Source: Pantoea sp. RIT-PI-b
Lineage (GTDB): Bacteria > Pseudomonadota > Gammaproteobacteria > Enterobacterales > Enterobacteriaceae
Length of the DNA: 64,000 bases
Assembly: GCF_001187905.1 (NCBI RefSeq)
Contig: NZ_LGIS01000018.1
Coordinates: 94,662-158,661 of the forward strand
Reading direction: 5' to 3'
Part shown: in pieces, positions 1 through 11,713 of the stretch
Numbering within the stretch: the stretch's first letter is position 1
How the letters are laid out: the number at the start of each line of letters is the position of its first letter
Position numbers and translations under genes: made by a program
The notes under the pieces: generated by a model
The model's input: the letters and a program-made list of their open reading frames with translations, nothing else
What the model was told of the DNA's origin: nothing
Database searches by the model: none

Positions 1-1570
1 CATCATGGTTGCTGAGATTAAACACGCACAGTAAGCCTTCGCTATCCGGTTTATGGCGACGCAATACCAGCAAGGTATTCTCGCTCTCCAGCAGCGTCAT
101 CGGATTGTCCGGATGAAACGCGGACTGGCGCGTGCGCAGCTGAATCAGCGCGCTGAGACGTTCATACACCTGCTGTCGCAGCGGATTGCCGCCGCTAATC
201 CACGCCTCCATCTCGCGCAGGCTGTACTTCTCACGGTTGATGGCGCGGTTGTGGCCAGCGGCACGCACGCCTTCGTTATCGTTGCGTGAGCCGAGAATGC
301 TTTGAATGTAGATGGCGGGCACGCCGGGAAACGACAGCAGAATTGCATGTGCCAGCAGGAAGCGACGCAAACGCGTGTCATCGTCGTCGTTCTGCTGATT
401 CAGCGCATCGAAATAGGTGACGTTAATTTCGTAAGGGCTGGTGGTGCCGTCGGCATTGTTCTTGTAGGAGACCAGCGCGCCCTCCAGCGCTAAATCGCGT
501 ACCAGCGCCACAATCTCCACTTCCGACAAAATACCGCGCGCCGGATTCAGCCCAATGCCGTCGTGCGAGGCGAGAAAGTTAAAGAAGGTGGTGGTGCCAC
601 CGCCTAAATCCAGCGTGCTGGCCCATTGACGCAGCGCACGCGCCGAACCGGAGTGTATGGCGTGCAGCACCAGCGGCGGCAGTGAAAACTGGTACACCAT
701 CTGCGCTTCATCTTTGCCGTTGCCGAAATAGCTGATGTTGTCTTTGTGCGGCACATTGGTTTCGGTGACGATCACCGTGCCGGGCGCCGCTTCATTGGCG
801 ATGGCGCGAAACAGTTTCACCAGTTGATGGGTTTTCGGCAGATGAATGCAGTGGGTGCCGGGCGTTTTCCACATGTAGCCAACGGCGTCGAGCCGCACAT
901 AATCCGCGCCTTTGATCAGGTAATCCAGCAGCACGTCGACCATGCGAATCAACACTTCCGGGTTGGCGAAGTTGAGGTCGATTTGGTCGGCGCTGAAGGT
1001 GGTCCAGATGTAGCGTGTCTCGCCGTTGGCCATCTCAAACGGTGTTAATAAGGGTGAAGTGCGTGGGCGCGTGACCGCGCTGAGATCGGTGGCGGGCGGC
1101 ATGCTGATAAAGAAATCATCCCAGCCGGGATCCTGCGCCAGAAAATGGCGAAACCACGCGCTGTGCGCCGACATGTGATTGCAGACAAAATCGAACATCA
1201 GGCGGGTTTCAGTATGTAGCGCGCTGATATGTTGCCACTCGCCGCAGATCGGATTGACCTGGTGATAGTCGATAACCGAGAAGCCATCATCGGATGAATA
1301 AGGAAAGAACGGCAGCAGATGCACCAGGCTGAAAGTGGATTGCAGATGCTGCTGATAAAAGCGTGAAAAGCTGGCGAGGGTGGGTTGTTCCGGTTCGCGA
1401 AACTGATCGGCGTAGCTGATCAGCACCACATCTTTCTCATCCCAGTGCGCCTTGCGCGGCAGTTTAACCGTATCGCGCGCGGCTCGAATGTGTGAAAGCA
1501 GGCGTTCACGCGCTGCGGCAGGAAAGCTGCCGTGATAAATCTCATCGATTAAGGCGTTGATAATATCCAT
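1..1570 (-). CDS. GH13 subfamily 18 sugar phosphorylase, probably glucosylglycerate phosphorylase (partial, C-terminus off window)
   Basis: The reading frame runs leftward from the ATG at 1570-1568 and is still open at the window edge, giving 523 residues. The missing tail is probably only 30-40 residues, since E. coli YcjM has about 560. The GH13 catalytic set is visible: the nucleophile Asp228 in VRLDAVG, the acid/base Glu270 in VIVTETN, and the transition-state Asp337 in LASHDGIGL. The motifs DYHQV, GEWQ and WTTFSADQIDLNF resemble YcjM, which phosphorolyses 2-O-alpha-glucosylglycerate to glucose 1-phosphate and glycerate. Sucrose phosphorylase and glucosylglycerol phosphorylase belong to the same subfamily and cannot be excluded. 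The likely role is reuse of a compatible solute in the cytoplasm. It lies downstream of tex on the same strand with a hairpin between them, so it probably has its own promoter near 1571-1650. Family is certain; substrate is inferred from resemblance. Confidence 0.82.
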   Translation of the reverse strand, partial: MDIINALIDEIYHGSFPAAARERLLSHIRAARDTVKLPRKAHWDEKDVVLISYADQFREPEQPTLASFSRFYQQHLQSTFSLVHLLPFFPYSSDDGFSVIDYHQVNPICGEWQHISALHTETRLMFDFVCNHMSAHSAWFRHFLAQDPGWDDFFISMPPATDLSAVTRPRTSPLLTPFEMANGETRYIWTTFSADQIDLNFANPEVLIRMVDVLLDYLIKGADYVRLDAVGYMWKTPGTHCIHLPKTHQLVKLFRAIANEAAPGTVIVTETNVPHKDNISYFGNGKDEAQMVYQFSLPPLVLHAIHSGSARALRQWASTLDLGGGTTTFFNFLASHDGIGLNPARGILSEVEIVALVRDLALEGALVSYKNNADGTTSPYEINVTYFDALNQQNDDDDTRLRRFLLAHAILLSFPGVPAIYIQSILGSRNDNEGVRAAGHNRAINREKYSLREMEAWISGGNPLRQQVYERLSALIQLRTRQSAFHPDNPMTLLESENTLLVLRRHKPDSEGLLCVFNLSNHD

Positions 1571-1652
1571 TGGATCGCTGGGCCACGCGGAAGGTCATTT
1601 TTTCACACAGAATTTTTAGCGTAGTTGGGCGAGGAGATTTATCAAGGCTTAT

Positions 1653-1686
1653 ACGCGCGGAGATAGCGTCATCTCCGCGCGTTTTT
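1653..1686 (+). terminator. Strong hairpin with T-tract between tex and the phosphorylase gene
   Basis: A perfect 12-bp inverted repeat (1653-1664 with 1671-1682, 6-nt loop) is followed on the plus strand by a run of Ts at 1682-1686. It begins 15 bp beyond the tex stop. Both neighbouring genes run leftward, and on that strand the hairpin is preceded by As and has no T-run after it. As an intrinsic terminator it would therefore act best on rightward (antisense) transcripts heading into tex. It may still end tex mRNA as a 3' hairpin. Confidence 0.6.
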
Positions 1687-1697
1687 AGGGCAGGATC

Positions 1698-4028
1698 TTA
1701 ACGTTTTTTACCGAAGGCTGCGGCAAGCGCATCGCCCATCGCGCTGTTGCCGGCGGAAGCGCTGGCCGGTTTGCCACGGCCTTTGTTATTGGCCGCCGGA
1801 CGCGCTGCTTCTTTGCCCGCGCTGCGGTTGTTCCCGCGCGCATTGCTTTCACCTGGCTGCTCATCCAGACGCATGGTGAGCGCAATACGTTTACGCTGCA
1901 TATCCACTTCCATTACTTTCACTTTGACGATATCGCCGGCTTTCACCACCTGATGGGGATCCTCGACGAACTTGTCGGAAAGGGAAGAGATGTGCACTAA
2001 ACCATCCTGATGCACGCCGATATCAACGAACGCGCCGAAGTTGGTGACGTTGGTCACCGCGCCTTCCAGCACCATGCCCGGCAACAGATCGTTGAGCGTT
2101 TCCACACCTTCAGCAAACTGCGCGGTTTTAAACTCAGGGCGCGGATCGCGACCCGGTTTTTCCAGCTCTTTGATGATGTCCGTCACCGTTGGCAAGCCGA
2201 AGCGCTCATCGGTGAATTCACGTGCGTTGAGATCGCGCAGGCTGCCCGGATTGCCCATCAACTCATTCAGCGCCTGCTCGGTGGCGGCCAGAATGCGCTC
2301 GACCAGCGGGTAAGCTTCCGGGTGCACGGTTGAGGCATCCAGCGGGTTATCGCCGTGGTTAATACGCAGGAAGCCGGCACACTGCTCAAAGGCTTTCGGT
2401 CCCAGACGACTGACTTTCAGTAGCTGCTGACGATTCTGGAAACGTCCATTCTCATCGCGCCAGCTGACAATATTCTGCGCCATCATGCGGGTTAAACCGG
2501 CTACGCGGGTTAACAGCGCTACCGATGCGGTGTTGAGATCAACACCCACGGCGTTTACGCAGTCTTCTACCACCGCATCCAGCTTCTTCGCCAGCTGGCT
2601 TTGGCTAACATCATGCTGATATTGGCCCACGCCGATGGATTTCGGATCGATTTTCACCAGTTCGGCAAGCGGATCCTGCAGGCGGCGCGCGATGGAAACT
2701 GCACCACGAATCGAGACGTCGAGATCCGGGAACTCCAGCGCCGCCAATTCCGACGCAGAGTAAACCGATGCGCCCGCTTCACTCACAATCACTTTCTGCG
2801 CGTTAACGTGGGGGAACTGCTTCTGCACGTCGAGGAAGAAGCGTTCGGTCTCGCGCGAAGCGGTGCCGTTACCAATCGCCACCAGTTCAACCTGATGTTT
2901 GGTGCACAGTGCCGCGACGGCCGCGGCCGCTTTCGCTGCCTGACCGGTGTGCGGATAAATGGTGTCGGTGGCGACCAGTTTGCCGGTGGCATCCACCACC
3001 GCGACTTTTACACCGGTACGCAAACCGGGATCGAGACCCATAGTGGCGCGCATTCCCGCCGGTGCGGCCATCAGCAGATCGTGCAGGTTGCGGGCAAATA
3101 CGTTGATGGCTTCATCTTCGGCGCGTTCACGAATGGTGCCCATCAATTCGGTTTCGAGGTGCAGCAGCACTTTGATGCGCCAGGTCCAGCTCACCACCGC
3201 CTTGCGCCAGCTGTCCGCCGGGGCGTTATTCAGGCGCAGGTTGAGGTGTTCGGCGATCAGCGTTTCGCCGTAGCTTTCACGCGGGGCTTCTTCAAACTGG
3301 GGATCGGCATTTAGCGACAGCTGCAGCACGCCTTCGTTACGGCCGCGGAACATCGCCAGCGCGCGGTGCGATGGCACGCCGCTCAGCGCTTCGTGATGAT
3401 CGAAGTAGTCGCGGAATTTCGCGCCTTCTTCCTCTTTGCCTTCCACCACGCGAGAAACCACATGCGCGTTCTTCCACAGATAATCACGCACTTTCGCCAG
3501 CAGCGAGGCGTCTTCCGCAAAGCGCTCCATCAGAATGTAGCGTGCGCCATCCAGCGCGGCGCGTACGTCGGCAACGCCTTTGTCGGCGTCAACGTAGCCC
3601 GCGGCCAGCTGCTCGGGATCCTGCGACGCATCCTGCCACAGCGTCTCGGCCAGCGGCTCAAGACCGGCTTCAATCGCGATCTGTCCGCGCGTACGACGCT
3701 TCTGTTTGTACGGCAGGTAAAGGTCTTCCAGCTCGGTTTTGTTCAGCGTGCTGTTGATGGCGGTAGCGAGTTCAGGGGTAAGTTTGCCCTGTTCGTCGAT
3801 AGATTTAAGAATCGACTGGCGACGATCGTCCAGCTCGCGCAGGTAACCTAAACGGCTTTCCAGTAAACGCAGCTGGGTGTCGTCCAGGCCTCCGGTCACT
3901 TCCTTACGATAACGTGCGATAAACGGCACGGTGTTCCCTTCATCAAGTAAGCGCACGGCGGCATCAACCTGGTCGGCGCGTGCCTTTAGCTCACTTGCGA
4001 TAATCTGGCTCAGCGAATCTTTCATCAT
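1698..4028 (-). CDS. tex: Tex / YhgF, S1-domain RNA-binding transcription accessory protein
   Basis: The 776-residue protein closely follows E. coli YhgF/Tex (773 residues). Tex is a cytoplasmic nucleic-acid-binding protein that affects transcription and stress tolerance; its exact role is not settled. Domains in order: an N-terminal helical region, a YqgF/RNase H-like domain beginning around [17 protein letters not shown], a helix-hairpin-helix segment around [16 protein letters not shown], and a C-terminal S1 domain with [17 protein letters not shown] basic, low-complexity tail rich in Asn, Ala and Gly follows. Three ATG codons stand in a row at 4031-4023. I chose 4028 because it gives the MM(K/N)DS start seen in E. 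coli; a TTG at 4037 would add only three residues. No strong Shine-Dalgarno sequence is visible. Confidence 0.96.
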   Translation of the reverse strand: MMKDSLSQIIASELKARADQVDAAVRLLDEGNTVPFIARYRKEVTGGLDDTQLRLLESRLGYLRELDDRRQSILKSIDEQGKLTPELATAINSTLNKTELEDLYLPYKQKRRTRGQIAIEAGLEPLAETLWQDASQDPEQLAAGYVDADKGVADVRAALDGARYILMERFAEDASLLAKVRDYLWKNAHVVSRVVEGKEEEGAKFRDYFDHHEALSGVPSHRALAMFRGRNEGVLQLSLNADPQFEEAPRESYGETLIAEHLNLRLNNAPADSWRKAVVSWTWRIKVLLHLETELMGTIRERAEDEAINVFARNLHDLLMAAPAGMRATMGLDPGLRTGVKVAVVDATGKLVATDTIYPHTGQAAKAAAAVAALCTKHQVELVAIGNGTASRETERFFLDVQKQFPHVNAQKVIVSEAGASVYSASELAALEFPDLDVSIRGAVSIARRLQDPLAELVKIDPKSIGVGQYQHDVSQSQLAKKLDAVVEDCVNAVGVDLNTASVALLTRVAGLTRMMAQNIVSWRDENGRFQNRQQLLKVSRLGPKAFEQCAGFLRINHGDNPLDASTVHPEAYPLVERILAATEQALNELMGNPGSLRDLNAREFTDERFGLPTVTDIIKELEKPGRDPRPEFKTAQFAEGVETLNDLLPGMVLEGAVTNVTNFGAFVDIGVHQDGLVHISSLSDKFVEDPHQVVKAGDIVKVKVMEVDMQRKRIALTMRLDEQPGESNARGNNRSAGKEAARPAANNKGRGKPASASAGNSAMGDALAAAFGKKR

Positions 4029-4228
4029 CATTAACAATGCTTACACAGGGTTAGAAATAGGGGACAGTTATACGGGCTGAGGGCGAAAATTGCCAGCCGG
4101 GGGCCAGTGAATCCGTCTTTTTCTGAATGCAGCGCGCGCTTTAAAGTCTGCTTCTTGCTGATGGCGAATCGGTCGCTTATTGTTAGCCTCTTTGCTGCGA
4201 AGAAACGCCGTTACCACGAGTTGATGTC

Positions 4229-4717
4229 ATGAAAACCCAACTGATTACCCGCGAAGGCTATAACAAGCTGCGCGCTGAACACGACCATTTGTGGAACGAA
4301 AAGCGTCCCGAAGTGACCAAAATTGTCTCCTGGGCGGCCAGCCTCGGCGATCGTTCGGAAAACGCCGATTACACCTACAACAAACGTCTGCTGCGCCAGA
4401 TCGATCGCCGCGTACGCTATCTGCGTAAATGCCTCGCCGACCTGAAAATTGTCGATTACGCACCGCAGCAGGAAGGCAAAGTGTTTTTTGGCGCGTGGGT
4501 GCAGGTGGAGAACGAGCAGGGCGACGTGAAGCGGTTTCGCATTGTCGGCCCGGATGAAATCTATGGCGAGACGATGAAAGAGTACATTTCGATTGATTCG
4601 CCGATGGCGCGCGCGCTGATCAAGAAAGAAGTGGATGACGAAGTGGTGGTGAACACGCCGGAAGGCCAGAAAATCTGGTTTGTGAACAGCATCGACTATG
4701 TAAAAGAGACGCCCTAA
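4229..4717 (+). CDS. greB: Transcript cleavage factor GreB
   Basis: GreB enters the secondary channel of RNA polymerase and stimulates cleavage of backtracked RNA so that arrested complexes can resume. The 162-residue protein has the N-terminal coiled coil with the catalytic acidic tip in LGDRSENADY (about residues 38-47), the basic stretch IDRRVRYLRKCL, and the C-terminal FKBP-like domain with GKVFFGAWV and ISIDSPMARALI. It has a few extra residues (around GETMKEY) relative to the 158-residue E. coli protein. Transcription diverges from tex. The inverted repeat just downstream may end the transcript. Confidence 0.96.
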   Translation: MKTQLITREGYNKLRAEHDHLWNEKRPEVTKIVSWAASLGDRSENADYTYNKRLLRQIDRRVRYLRKCLADLKIVDYAPQQEGKVFFGAWVQVENEQGDVKRFRIVGPDEIYGETMKEYISIDSPMARALIKKEVDDEVVVNTPEGQKIWFVNSIDYVKETP

Positions 4718-4724
4718 AAAGAGT

Positions 4725-4773
4725 CGGAGAATAATGGCCTGGATAACGAGGCCGGGGCGCAACTTATTCTCCG
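4725..4773 (+). repeat. Inverted repeat downstream of greB
   Basis: A perfect 10-bp inverted repeat, CGGAGAATAA at 4725-4734 and its complement at 4764-4773, encloses a smaller GGCCT/AGGCC stem (4736-4740 with 4749-4753). The RNA would fold into a stem carrying a second hairpin. No T-run follows, so it is not a classical intrinsic terminator. It may be a 3' stabilising structure or a degraded repeat element. Confidence 0.5.
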
Positions 4774-4841
4774 GTGGCGAAATGGGCTGACAGTAAAAGA
4801 GGGGAAAGCGCCGCAGCCTTGCCGCGCATCAATAGTATGAA

Positions 4842-5084
4842 TTATTTGCCTGGCGTGGTCGCGGTGGTGGTTGAGGTACTGTTGCCACCTTTGTCGCCGC
4901 CGCTCATGGTCGCCAGTGCAACACCCAGCAACGCACCCACCGCGCCAATACCGATAGCGTCAGAGTTTCCTTTCGCGGTGGTAGACGCCTGAGCGCCAGC
5001 CGCTTCGCCCGCGCTGGTGGCCGCCTGAACCTGAGTGATGCTGGTCAGTACCAGTGCGCCCAGCAGAATTACGGTTTTTTTCAT
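4842..5084 (-). CDS. Small secreted YjbE/GfcA-like protein (orphan)
   Basis: An 80-residue protein with a clear signal peptide (MKKTVILLGALVLTSI..., likely cleavage after Val-Gln-Ala near residue 22). The mature part is short: an Ala/Ser/Thr-rich stretch, a Gly-rich hydrophobic segment (GIGAVGALLGVALATMSGGDKGG) in two halves around GALLG, and a Thr/Ser tail ending in TPGK. Length and layout resemble E. coli YjbE and its paralogue GfcA, small exported proteins encoded first in exopolysaccharide/capsule operons. No yjbFGH or gfcBCD partner follows; the next gene in this direction is the oppositely oriented greB. The start ATG at 5084 has an AGAAAGAT ribosome-binding sequence. An upstream extension to 5108 is possible but would bury the signal peptide. 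Function is inferred from resemblance only. Confidence 0.7.
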   Translation of the reverse strand: MKKTVILLGALVLTSITQVQAATSAGEAAGAQASTTAKGNSDAIGIGAVGALLGVALATMSGGDKGGNSTSTTTATTPGK

Positions 5085-5596
5085 CTTTCTCTCTCCACAT
5101 GAACTCAATAACAGCAGGTACGCATGCAGTGTCGGAGATCGCGCTGCGATAAGAAAGACGTGTTTATTGCCTGATTTATCAGCCTTTATTTAATCCTGGC
5201 CTTGTTTTTTCCTGGCGTGGAATTGTTCCGAGAGCAGATACGCGGCTGATGGCGAAAGCACAATATTTTATGCTGCCCTTCAGCTGGTACTGGCATATTC
5301 TGCACCGTTACCTTAAGCCAAATCGCGCTGAGCGCCTTCCTGGCCGCGATTTAATGTGTAATGTTCCAGTAACAGAAAGAATAGGCGCCAAATTTTCAGA
5401 TAAGCGCTAAGCGGCTTGAAAGCACAGATAAAAAACGCGAAGCGAAGCGCATTTCGGGGCTAAAAATAAATATAAGCTGCTGTTTAATATGCTTTGTAAC
5501 AATTTCGGCTAGAATATAAACCATTAATGACTGTCACACTGAGGCCTCTTTTTTTAACAATATTGGCTCAGGCAATGGCGCCTTTGGGAGTTGAAC
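5085..5596. promoter_or_regulatory. Long intergenic region between the yjbE-like gene and ompR
   Basis: About 510 bp without a convincing gene. It must hold the divergent promoters of the small secreted protein (leftward) and of ompR-envZ (rightward). The right half is AT-rich, with TAGAATATAAACC at about 5510-5522 as a possible -10 region for ompR. I could not assign individual CRP or IHF sites with confidence. Confidence 0.5.
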
Positions 5597-7677
<2,081 letters not shown>

Positions 7678-7730
7678 TGGCCATGTGGGCACAAATCACC
7701 TTACAAAACCCGTCGATGCAGAAACAACAA

Positions 7731-7765
7731 AGCCGCTATCCCTCGCAGGATAGCGGCTTTTTTTT
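7731..7765. terminator. Bidirectional intrinsic terminator between envZ and pckA
   Basis: An 11-bp perfect stem (7731-7741 with 7748-7758, loop CTCGCA) is followed by eight Ts on the plus strand. The other flank is A-rich (AAACAACAA). It ends ompR-envZ rightward and can also serve the convergent pckA transcript. Confidence 0.9.
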
Positions 7766-7783
7766 GGCCTCAACCACGTCACA

Positions 7784-9403
7784 TCACAGCTGCGGACCGG
7801 CCTGCACCAGCGCCTTCCCGGCGTCGTTATCGGTATACTTCTCAAAGTTAGTGATAAAGCGCTGCGCCAGATCCTGCGCGGCTTGCTGCCAGGCCGCTTC
7901 CGTTGGCCAGCTGCGGCGCGGATCGAGAATTGCGCTATTCACCTGCGGTAAATGCTTTGGCATCTGCAGGTTAAACACCGGCAGCTGTTCGGTTTCCACG
8001 TTATCCAGTTCACCGGCCAGAATCGCGTTGATGATAGCCCGTGTGTCTTTCAGTGAGATGCGCTTACCGCTGCCGTTCCAGCCGGTATTGACCAGATAGG
8101 CCTGCGCACCCGCCGCTTCCATGCGCTTCACCAGCACGTCGGAATATTGCGTGGGATGCAGCGTCAGGAACGCCGCGCCGAAACAGGCGGAGAAGGTTGG
8201 CGTCGGCTGGGTTACGCCGCGCTCGGTGCCGGCCAGCTTGGCGGTAAAGCCCGACAGGAAGTGATACTGCGTCTGTTCCGGCGTTAAGCGCGAAACCGGC
8301 GGCAGCACACCAAAAGCATCGGCGGTGAGGAAAATCACCCGCTTCGCATGGCCCGCCTTGGAAACCGGCTGCACGATGTTTTCGATATGCTCAATCGGAT
8401 AGGAGACGCGGGTGTTTTCGGTTTTGCTGCCGTCGGCGTAATCCACGCTGCCATCGGCGCGCACCACCACGTTTTCCAGCAGTGCATCGCGGCGGATAGC
8501 GCGGTAGATTTCCGGCTCCGCCTGCTCAGACAGATTGATGGTTTTGGCGTAGCAGCCGCCTTCAAAGTTGAACACGCCATCGTCATCCCAGCCGTGTTCG
8601 TCATCACCGATCAGCTGGCGATCCGGATCGGTGGATAAGGTGGTTTTGCCGGTGCCGGAGAGGCCGAAGAACACCGCCACATCGCCCGCTTTGCCGACGT
8701 TAGCCGAGCAGTGCATCGACGCAATGCCTTTCAGCGGCAGCAGGTAGTTCATGATGGCGAACAGGCCTTTCTTCATCTCACCGCCGTACCAGGTGCCGCC
8801 AATCAACTGCATGCGCTCAGTGAGGTTGAAGGCGACGAAGTTCTCAGAGTGCAGACCCTGCGCCTGCCAGTCCGGATTGGTGCACTGCGCGGCGTTCATC
8901 ACCACGAAATCTGGCTTGAAGTCAGCTAGCTCGCTCTCGCTCGGACGGATAAACATGTTTTTGACGAAGTGCGCCTGCCAGGCCACTTCCATCACGAAGC
9001 GCACGCTCAGGCGCGTGTCGGGATTGGCACCGCAGAACGCATCAACCACAAACAGACGTTTGCCGGAAAGCTGCTGGGTGCAGCGATCTTTCAACGCCTG
9101 CCAGGTTTCCTGCGACAGCGGCTGGTTATCATTTTTGCCGTTGCCAACATCGTTCCACCACAGCGTGTCGCGCGTGGTGTCATCGCGAACGATATATTTA
9201 TCTTTGGGCGAGCGACCCGTAAAGATGCCGGTATCCACGGCAATGGCGCCGCTCTGCGTCAGAGTGCCTCGCGCATAACCTTCCAGCTCTGGGCGGGTCT
9301 CTTCCTGAAATAGCGTGTCGAAGTCAGGGTTGTACACCACTTCGGTGGTGCCGCTGATGCCCATAGAGGCGAGGTCTTGCGATGTCAGGCCGTTAACGCG
9401 CAT
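7784..9403 (-). CDS. pckA: Phosphoenolpyruvate carboxykinase (ATP)
   Basis: A 539-residue cytoplasmic enzyme that converts oxaloacetate and ATP to phosphoenolpyruvate, CO2 and ADP, the first committed step of gluconeogenesis. The P-loop [11 protein letters not shown] (about residue 248), the metal/kinase-2 motif [21 protein letters not shown] just after it, and the substrate-binding segment [11 protein letters not shown] (written here [12 protein letters not shown]) near residue 63 are all present. Length matches the E. coli enzyme (540). It is transcribed alone, convergent with envZ. A 276-bp region separates it from hslO upstream. Confidence 0.98.
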   Translation of the reverse strand: MRVNGLTSQDLASMGISGTTEVVYNPDFDTLFQEETRPELEGYARGTLTQSGAIAVDTGIFTGRSPKDKYIVRDDTTRDTLWWNDVGNGKNDNQPLSQETWQALKDRCTQQLSGKRLFVVDAFCGANPDTRLSVRFVMEVAWQAHFVKNMFIRPSESELADFKPDFVVMNAAQCTNPDWQAQGLHSENFVAFNLTERMQLIGGTWYGGEMKKGLFAIMNYLLPLKGIASMHCSANVGKAGDVAVFFGLSGTGKTTLSTDPDRQLIGDDEHGWDDDGVFNFEGGCYAKTINLSEQAEPEIYRAIRRDALLENVVVRADGSVDYADGSKTENTRVSYPIEHIENIVQPVSKAGHAKRVIFLTADAFGVLPPVSRLTPEQTQYHFLSGFTAKLAGTERGVTQPTPTFSACFGAAFLTLHPTQYSDVLVKRMEAAGAQAYLVNTGWNGSGKRISLKDTRAIINAILAGELDNVETEQLPVFNLQMPKHLPQVNSAILDPRRSWPTEAAWQQAAQDLAQRFITNFEKYTDNDAGKALVQAGPQL

Positions 9404-9679
9404 GTGACTGCTCCTTTAATCGGTATCTGTTACTGCGTATTTTTTATGGGGGGATTCTGCTGCCTGCCGTGCATAGCCACACAGGGCAGATCGCGCGCAG
9501 TGTACTCTTATGAGCACAGCGGAAAAGAGAAGATAGTCAGAAATGCGAGCTGGAACGTGACAAGTAGAGAAATCTGCCACTTATGTAATTAAAGTCAGCG
9601 TTATTTAGCTAATAACCGTGATAAATGATAGGGATACGTTCAGAGGGAAATGCGGGCGGCTGAACCGCCCGGCAGGAAA
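9404..9679. promoter_or_regulatory. pckA promoter region and hslO 3' end
   Basis: A gap of 276 bp. The part next to pckA must hold its leftward promoter. I see no convincing CRP or Cra site by eye. The part next to hslO holds the terminator hairpin at 9653-9671. Confidence 0.4.
9645..9671 (-). terminator. Terminator-like hairpin after hslO
   Basis: A 7-bp GC stem (9653-9659 with 9665-9671, loop CTGAA) lies 9 bp beyond the hslO stop, with a short T/C-rich tract (CATTTCCC) on the leftward strand. It probably ends the igaA-yrfG-hslR-hslO transcript. The weak T-run lowers certainty. Confidence 0.55.
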
Positions 9680-10552
9680 TTAATGCACTTGATCGCTGTT
9701 GTTGGTTGGCGCGTTACGAATGGCGGCAATATCCACCGCATCGTACACATAGTGCGAATTGCAGTAGTCGCAATGCATATCGATTTTGCCATCCTCTGCG
9801 AGGATTTCATCCACTTCTTCAATCGGCAGCGTACTCAGGACTTCGCCGCAACGCTCGCGTGAGCAGGTGCATTTGAAGCTAACCGGCGACGGATCAAACA
9901 CCGTGGCTTCTTCCTGATGATACAGACGCCATAGCACGTCGGTGGCGGGCAGTTCGATCAGCTCTTCGCTCTTCACGGTTTCGGTCAACGTGGCGAGATG
10001 ATTGAAATCATCCGGGCTCGGCTCTTGCGCTGGCAGCACCTGCAGCAGAATGCCCGCCGCGCCTTTCTCGCTGGTGCGGATAAACAGGCGCGTTGGCAGC
10101 TGCTCAGAGCGCATGAAGTAATCTTCCAGGCAACCCGCCAGCGTATCCGCTTCCAGGCCCACCACGCCTTGATAACGCTCGCCTTTCTCTGGCGAGATGG
10201 TGATCACCAGATAGCCGTTACCGACCATCTCTTTCAGGCTGCTGCCCGGTGCGATCTCGGCATCTTCTTTGACGCGCGCCACGCCACGCAGCTCCTGGCG
10301 GTTGTTACCGTTGATCACCGCCAGCGTCAGCGGACCATCGCCCTGCAACTGCACGGTGATATCACCGTCAAACTTCAGCGTTGCCGTCAGCAGACTGGTG
10401 GCCACCAGCAGCTCGCCCAGCAAGGTTTTTACCGGCTCAACGTAGTCGTGATTTTTGACAATTTCACGCCAGGTTTCCGTCACGTTAACCAGCTCACCGC
10501 GCACGGCGACATTTTCGAACAGGTAGCGGTGCAGTTGATCGTTTGCAGACAT
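9680..10552 (-). CDS. hslO: Redox-regulated chaperone Hsp33
   Basis: A 290-residue cytoplasmic holdase chaperone that becomes active when oxidation releases zinc from its C-terminal redox switch. The four zinc-binding cysteines appear as CxC (CTC in [11 protein letters not shown]) and CxxC (CDYC) about 30 residues later, the arrangement typical of Hsp33. The N-terminal substrate-binding domain begins [18 protein letters not shown]. It lies 24 bp after hslR on the same strand, so it is probably the last gene of the igaA-yrfG-hslR-hslO group. Length agrees with E. coli (292). Confidence 0.98.
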   Translation of the reverse strand: MSANDQLHRYLFENVAVRGELVNVTETWREIVKNHDYVEPVKTLLGELLVATSLLTATLKFDGDITVQLQGDGPLTLAVINGNNRQELRGVARVKEDAEIAPGSSLKEMVGNGYLVITISPEKGERYQGVVGLEADTLAGCLEDYFMRSEQLPTRLFIRTSEKGAAGILLQVLPAQEPSPDDFNHLATLTETVKSEELIELPATDVLWRLYHQEEATVFDPSPVSFKCTCSRERCGEVLSTLPIEEVDEILAEDGKIDMHCDYCNSHYVYDAVDIAAIRNAPTNNSDQVH

Positions 10553-10576
10553 AGTGTTTCTCTCGTTGGGGGCGCG

Positions 10577-10978
10577 TTATTTATCGCCCGACAATTTAAA
10601 TTTCATCAGATCGCGGCGCTCTTTCTTATCCGGGCGACGATCGGGGTGCGGCATGGTTAACGCATTCATCTTGCGCGCCAGCGCGGTTTTCTCACGCTTT
10701 TCGATACTGGCGTCGGTTTCGGCATACAGCGCTTGCGCTTCGGTGGCGGGACGACGCTGATCGGTGACCGCGGTGATCACCACGGTGCGCTCATCATTGC
10801 CCTGACGCAGCGTCAGCTCGGCGTTCAGCTCCACCAGTTTACTGGGCTTGCTGCGCTGACCGTTGTAATGCACTTTGCCGCCTTCCACCATCTCGCGAGC
10901 CAGCGCACGGGTTTTATAGAAGCGCGCGGCCCACAGCCATTTGTCGAGGCGGACGCCTTCGCTGATTTTCTCTTTCAT
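10577..10978 (-). CDS. hslR: Heat-shock protein 15 (ribosome-associated RNA-binding protein)
   Basis: A 133-residue protein that binds free 50S subunits carrying a nascent peptidyl-tRNA and helps rescue stalled subunits. It is an S4-type RNA-binding protein: VRLDKWLWAARFYKTRALAREMV near the start is the alpha-L motif. The tail is highly basic (RRPDKKERRDLMKFK). The start at 10978 gives the conserved MKEK..GVRLDKWLW beginning and the E. coli length; the longer frame to 11008 would overlap yrfG. Its start is 13 bp past the yrfG stop, and a GGAG-type site lies in between. Confidence 0.97.
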   Translation of the reverse strand: MKEKISEGVRLDKWLWAARFYKTRALAREMVEGGKVHYNGQRSKPSKLVELNAELTLRQGNDERTVVITAVTDQRRPATEAQALYAETDASIEKREKTALARKMNALTMPHPDRRPDKKERRDLMKFKLSGDK

Positions 10979-10991
10979 TGCGGCTCCTGCT

Positions 10992-11660
10992 TTAACGCAG
11001 CGTCTCACACAGCTGACGATAATCTCGTACCGCCGGATGACGCTGGAAAGATTGATCGGGCCGACCGGAATCCGGATTGCTGACGCCTAAACACCAGCGA
11101 ATGCCCCAGCTTGTCGCTGCATCCAGAATCGCTTCGCTGTCATCAATGAACAGCGTGCGCGAACGCTCAAACGCAGTGTGCTGCTGAACGGCCTGCCAGA
11201 GGCGCGGATCCTCTTTCGGATACCCAAAGGTATGGGTGGAAAGTAATAAATCAAGGTGGGCAGCTAATCCGGTCTGCTCCAGTTTGACATCCAGATTATA
11301 AGGATGCGCATTGGTCAGCAGAATGGTGCGTTTGCCTGCGGCGCGTAGCGCCTGCAATAACGGCAGCGTATCTTCACGCATTGCGGCGCGATGGCGCTTT
11401 TCCCACGTCATGGCGCGAATATCCAGCGCCAGTTCCTGCGACCAGTAATCGAGACAATACCAGTTTAGCGTATGCATCACGGCCTGATACTTCTGCTCAA
11501 TCAGCTGATGGGCTTCACCCAGCGTGATCGCGCGTTCACGGCTTAAGGTTTCCGGAACGTGTTCCAGCCAGAAGTGGCGATCAAAGGCGAGGTCGAGCAG
11601 CGTGCCGTCCATATCCAGCAGCACGGTATCAATCTCTGACCAGTTAAGCGTAACCTGCAT
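10992..11660 (-). CDS. yrfG: GMP/IMP nucleotidase YrfG (HAD family)
   Basis: A 222-residue HAD-superfamily phosphatase; the E. coli homologue hydrolyses purine mononucleotides, preferring GMP and IMP. HAD motif I is DMDGTLLDL near residue 16, motif II is LLTNAH, the motif III lysine lies in FGYPKEDPRLW, and motif IV is FIDDSEAIL. The start at 11660 is chosen because the longer frame to 11765 would run deep into igaA and does not match the family. It follows igaA by 53 bp and precedes hslR by 13 bp, which suggests cotranscription. Confidence 0.95.
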   Translation of the reverse strand: MQVTLNWSEIDTVLLDMDGTLLDLAFDRHFWLEHVPETLSRERAITLGEAHQLIEQKYQAVMHTLNWYCLDYWSQELALDIRAMTWEKRHRAAMREDTLPLLQALRAAGKRTILLTNAHPYNLDVKLEQTGLAAHLDLLLSTHTFGYPKEDPRLWQAVQQHTAFERSRTLFIDDSEAILDAATSWGIRWCLGVSNPDSGRPDQSFQRHPAVRDYRQLCETLR

Positions 11661-11713
11661 TTTCTTTCTCGCCGCTAAAAAGTGGGCGACAGGGTAGCAC
11701 AGAAGGGAAGGGC

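Noticed and set aside
2601..3314. 237-codon open frame antisense to tex
   Set aside because: It lies wholly opposite a well-conserved gene and its translation shows no domain; antisense frames of this length are common over GC-rich coding sequence.
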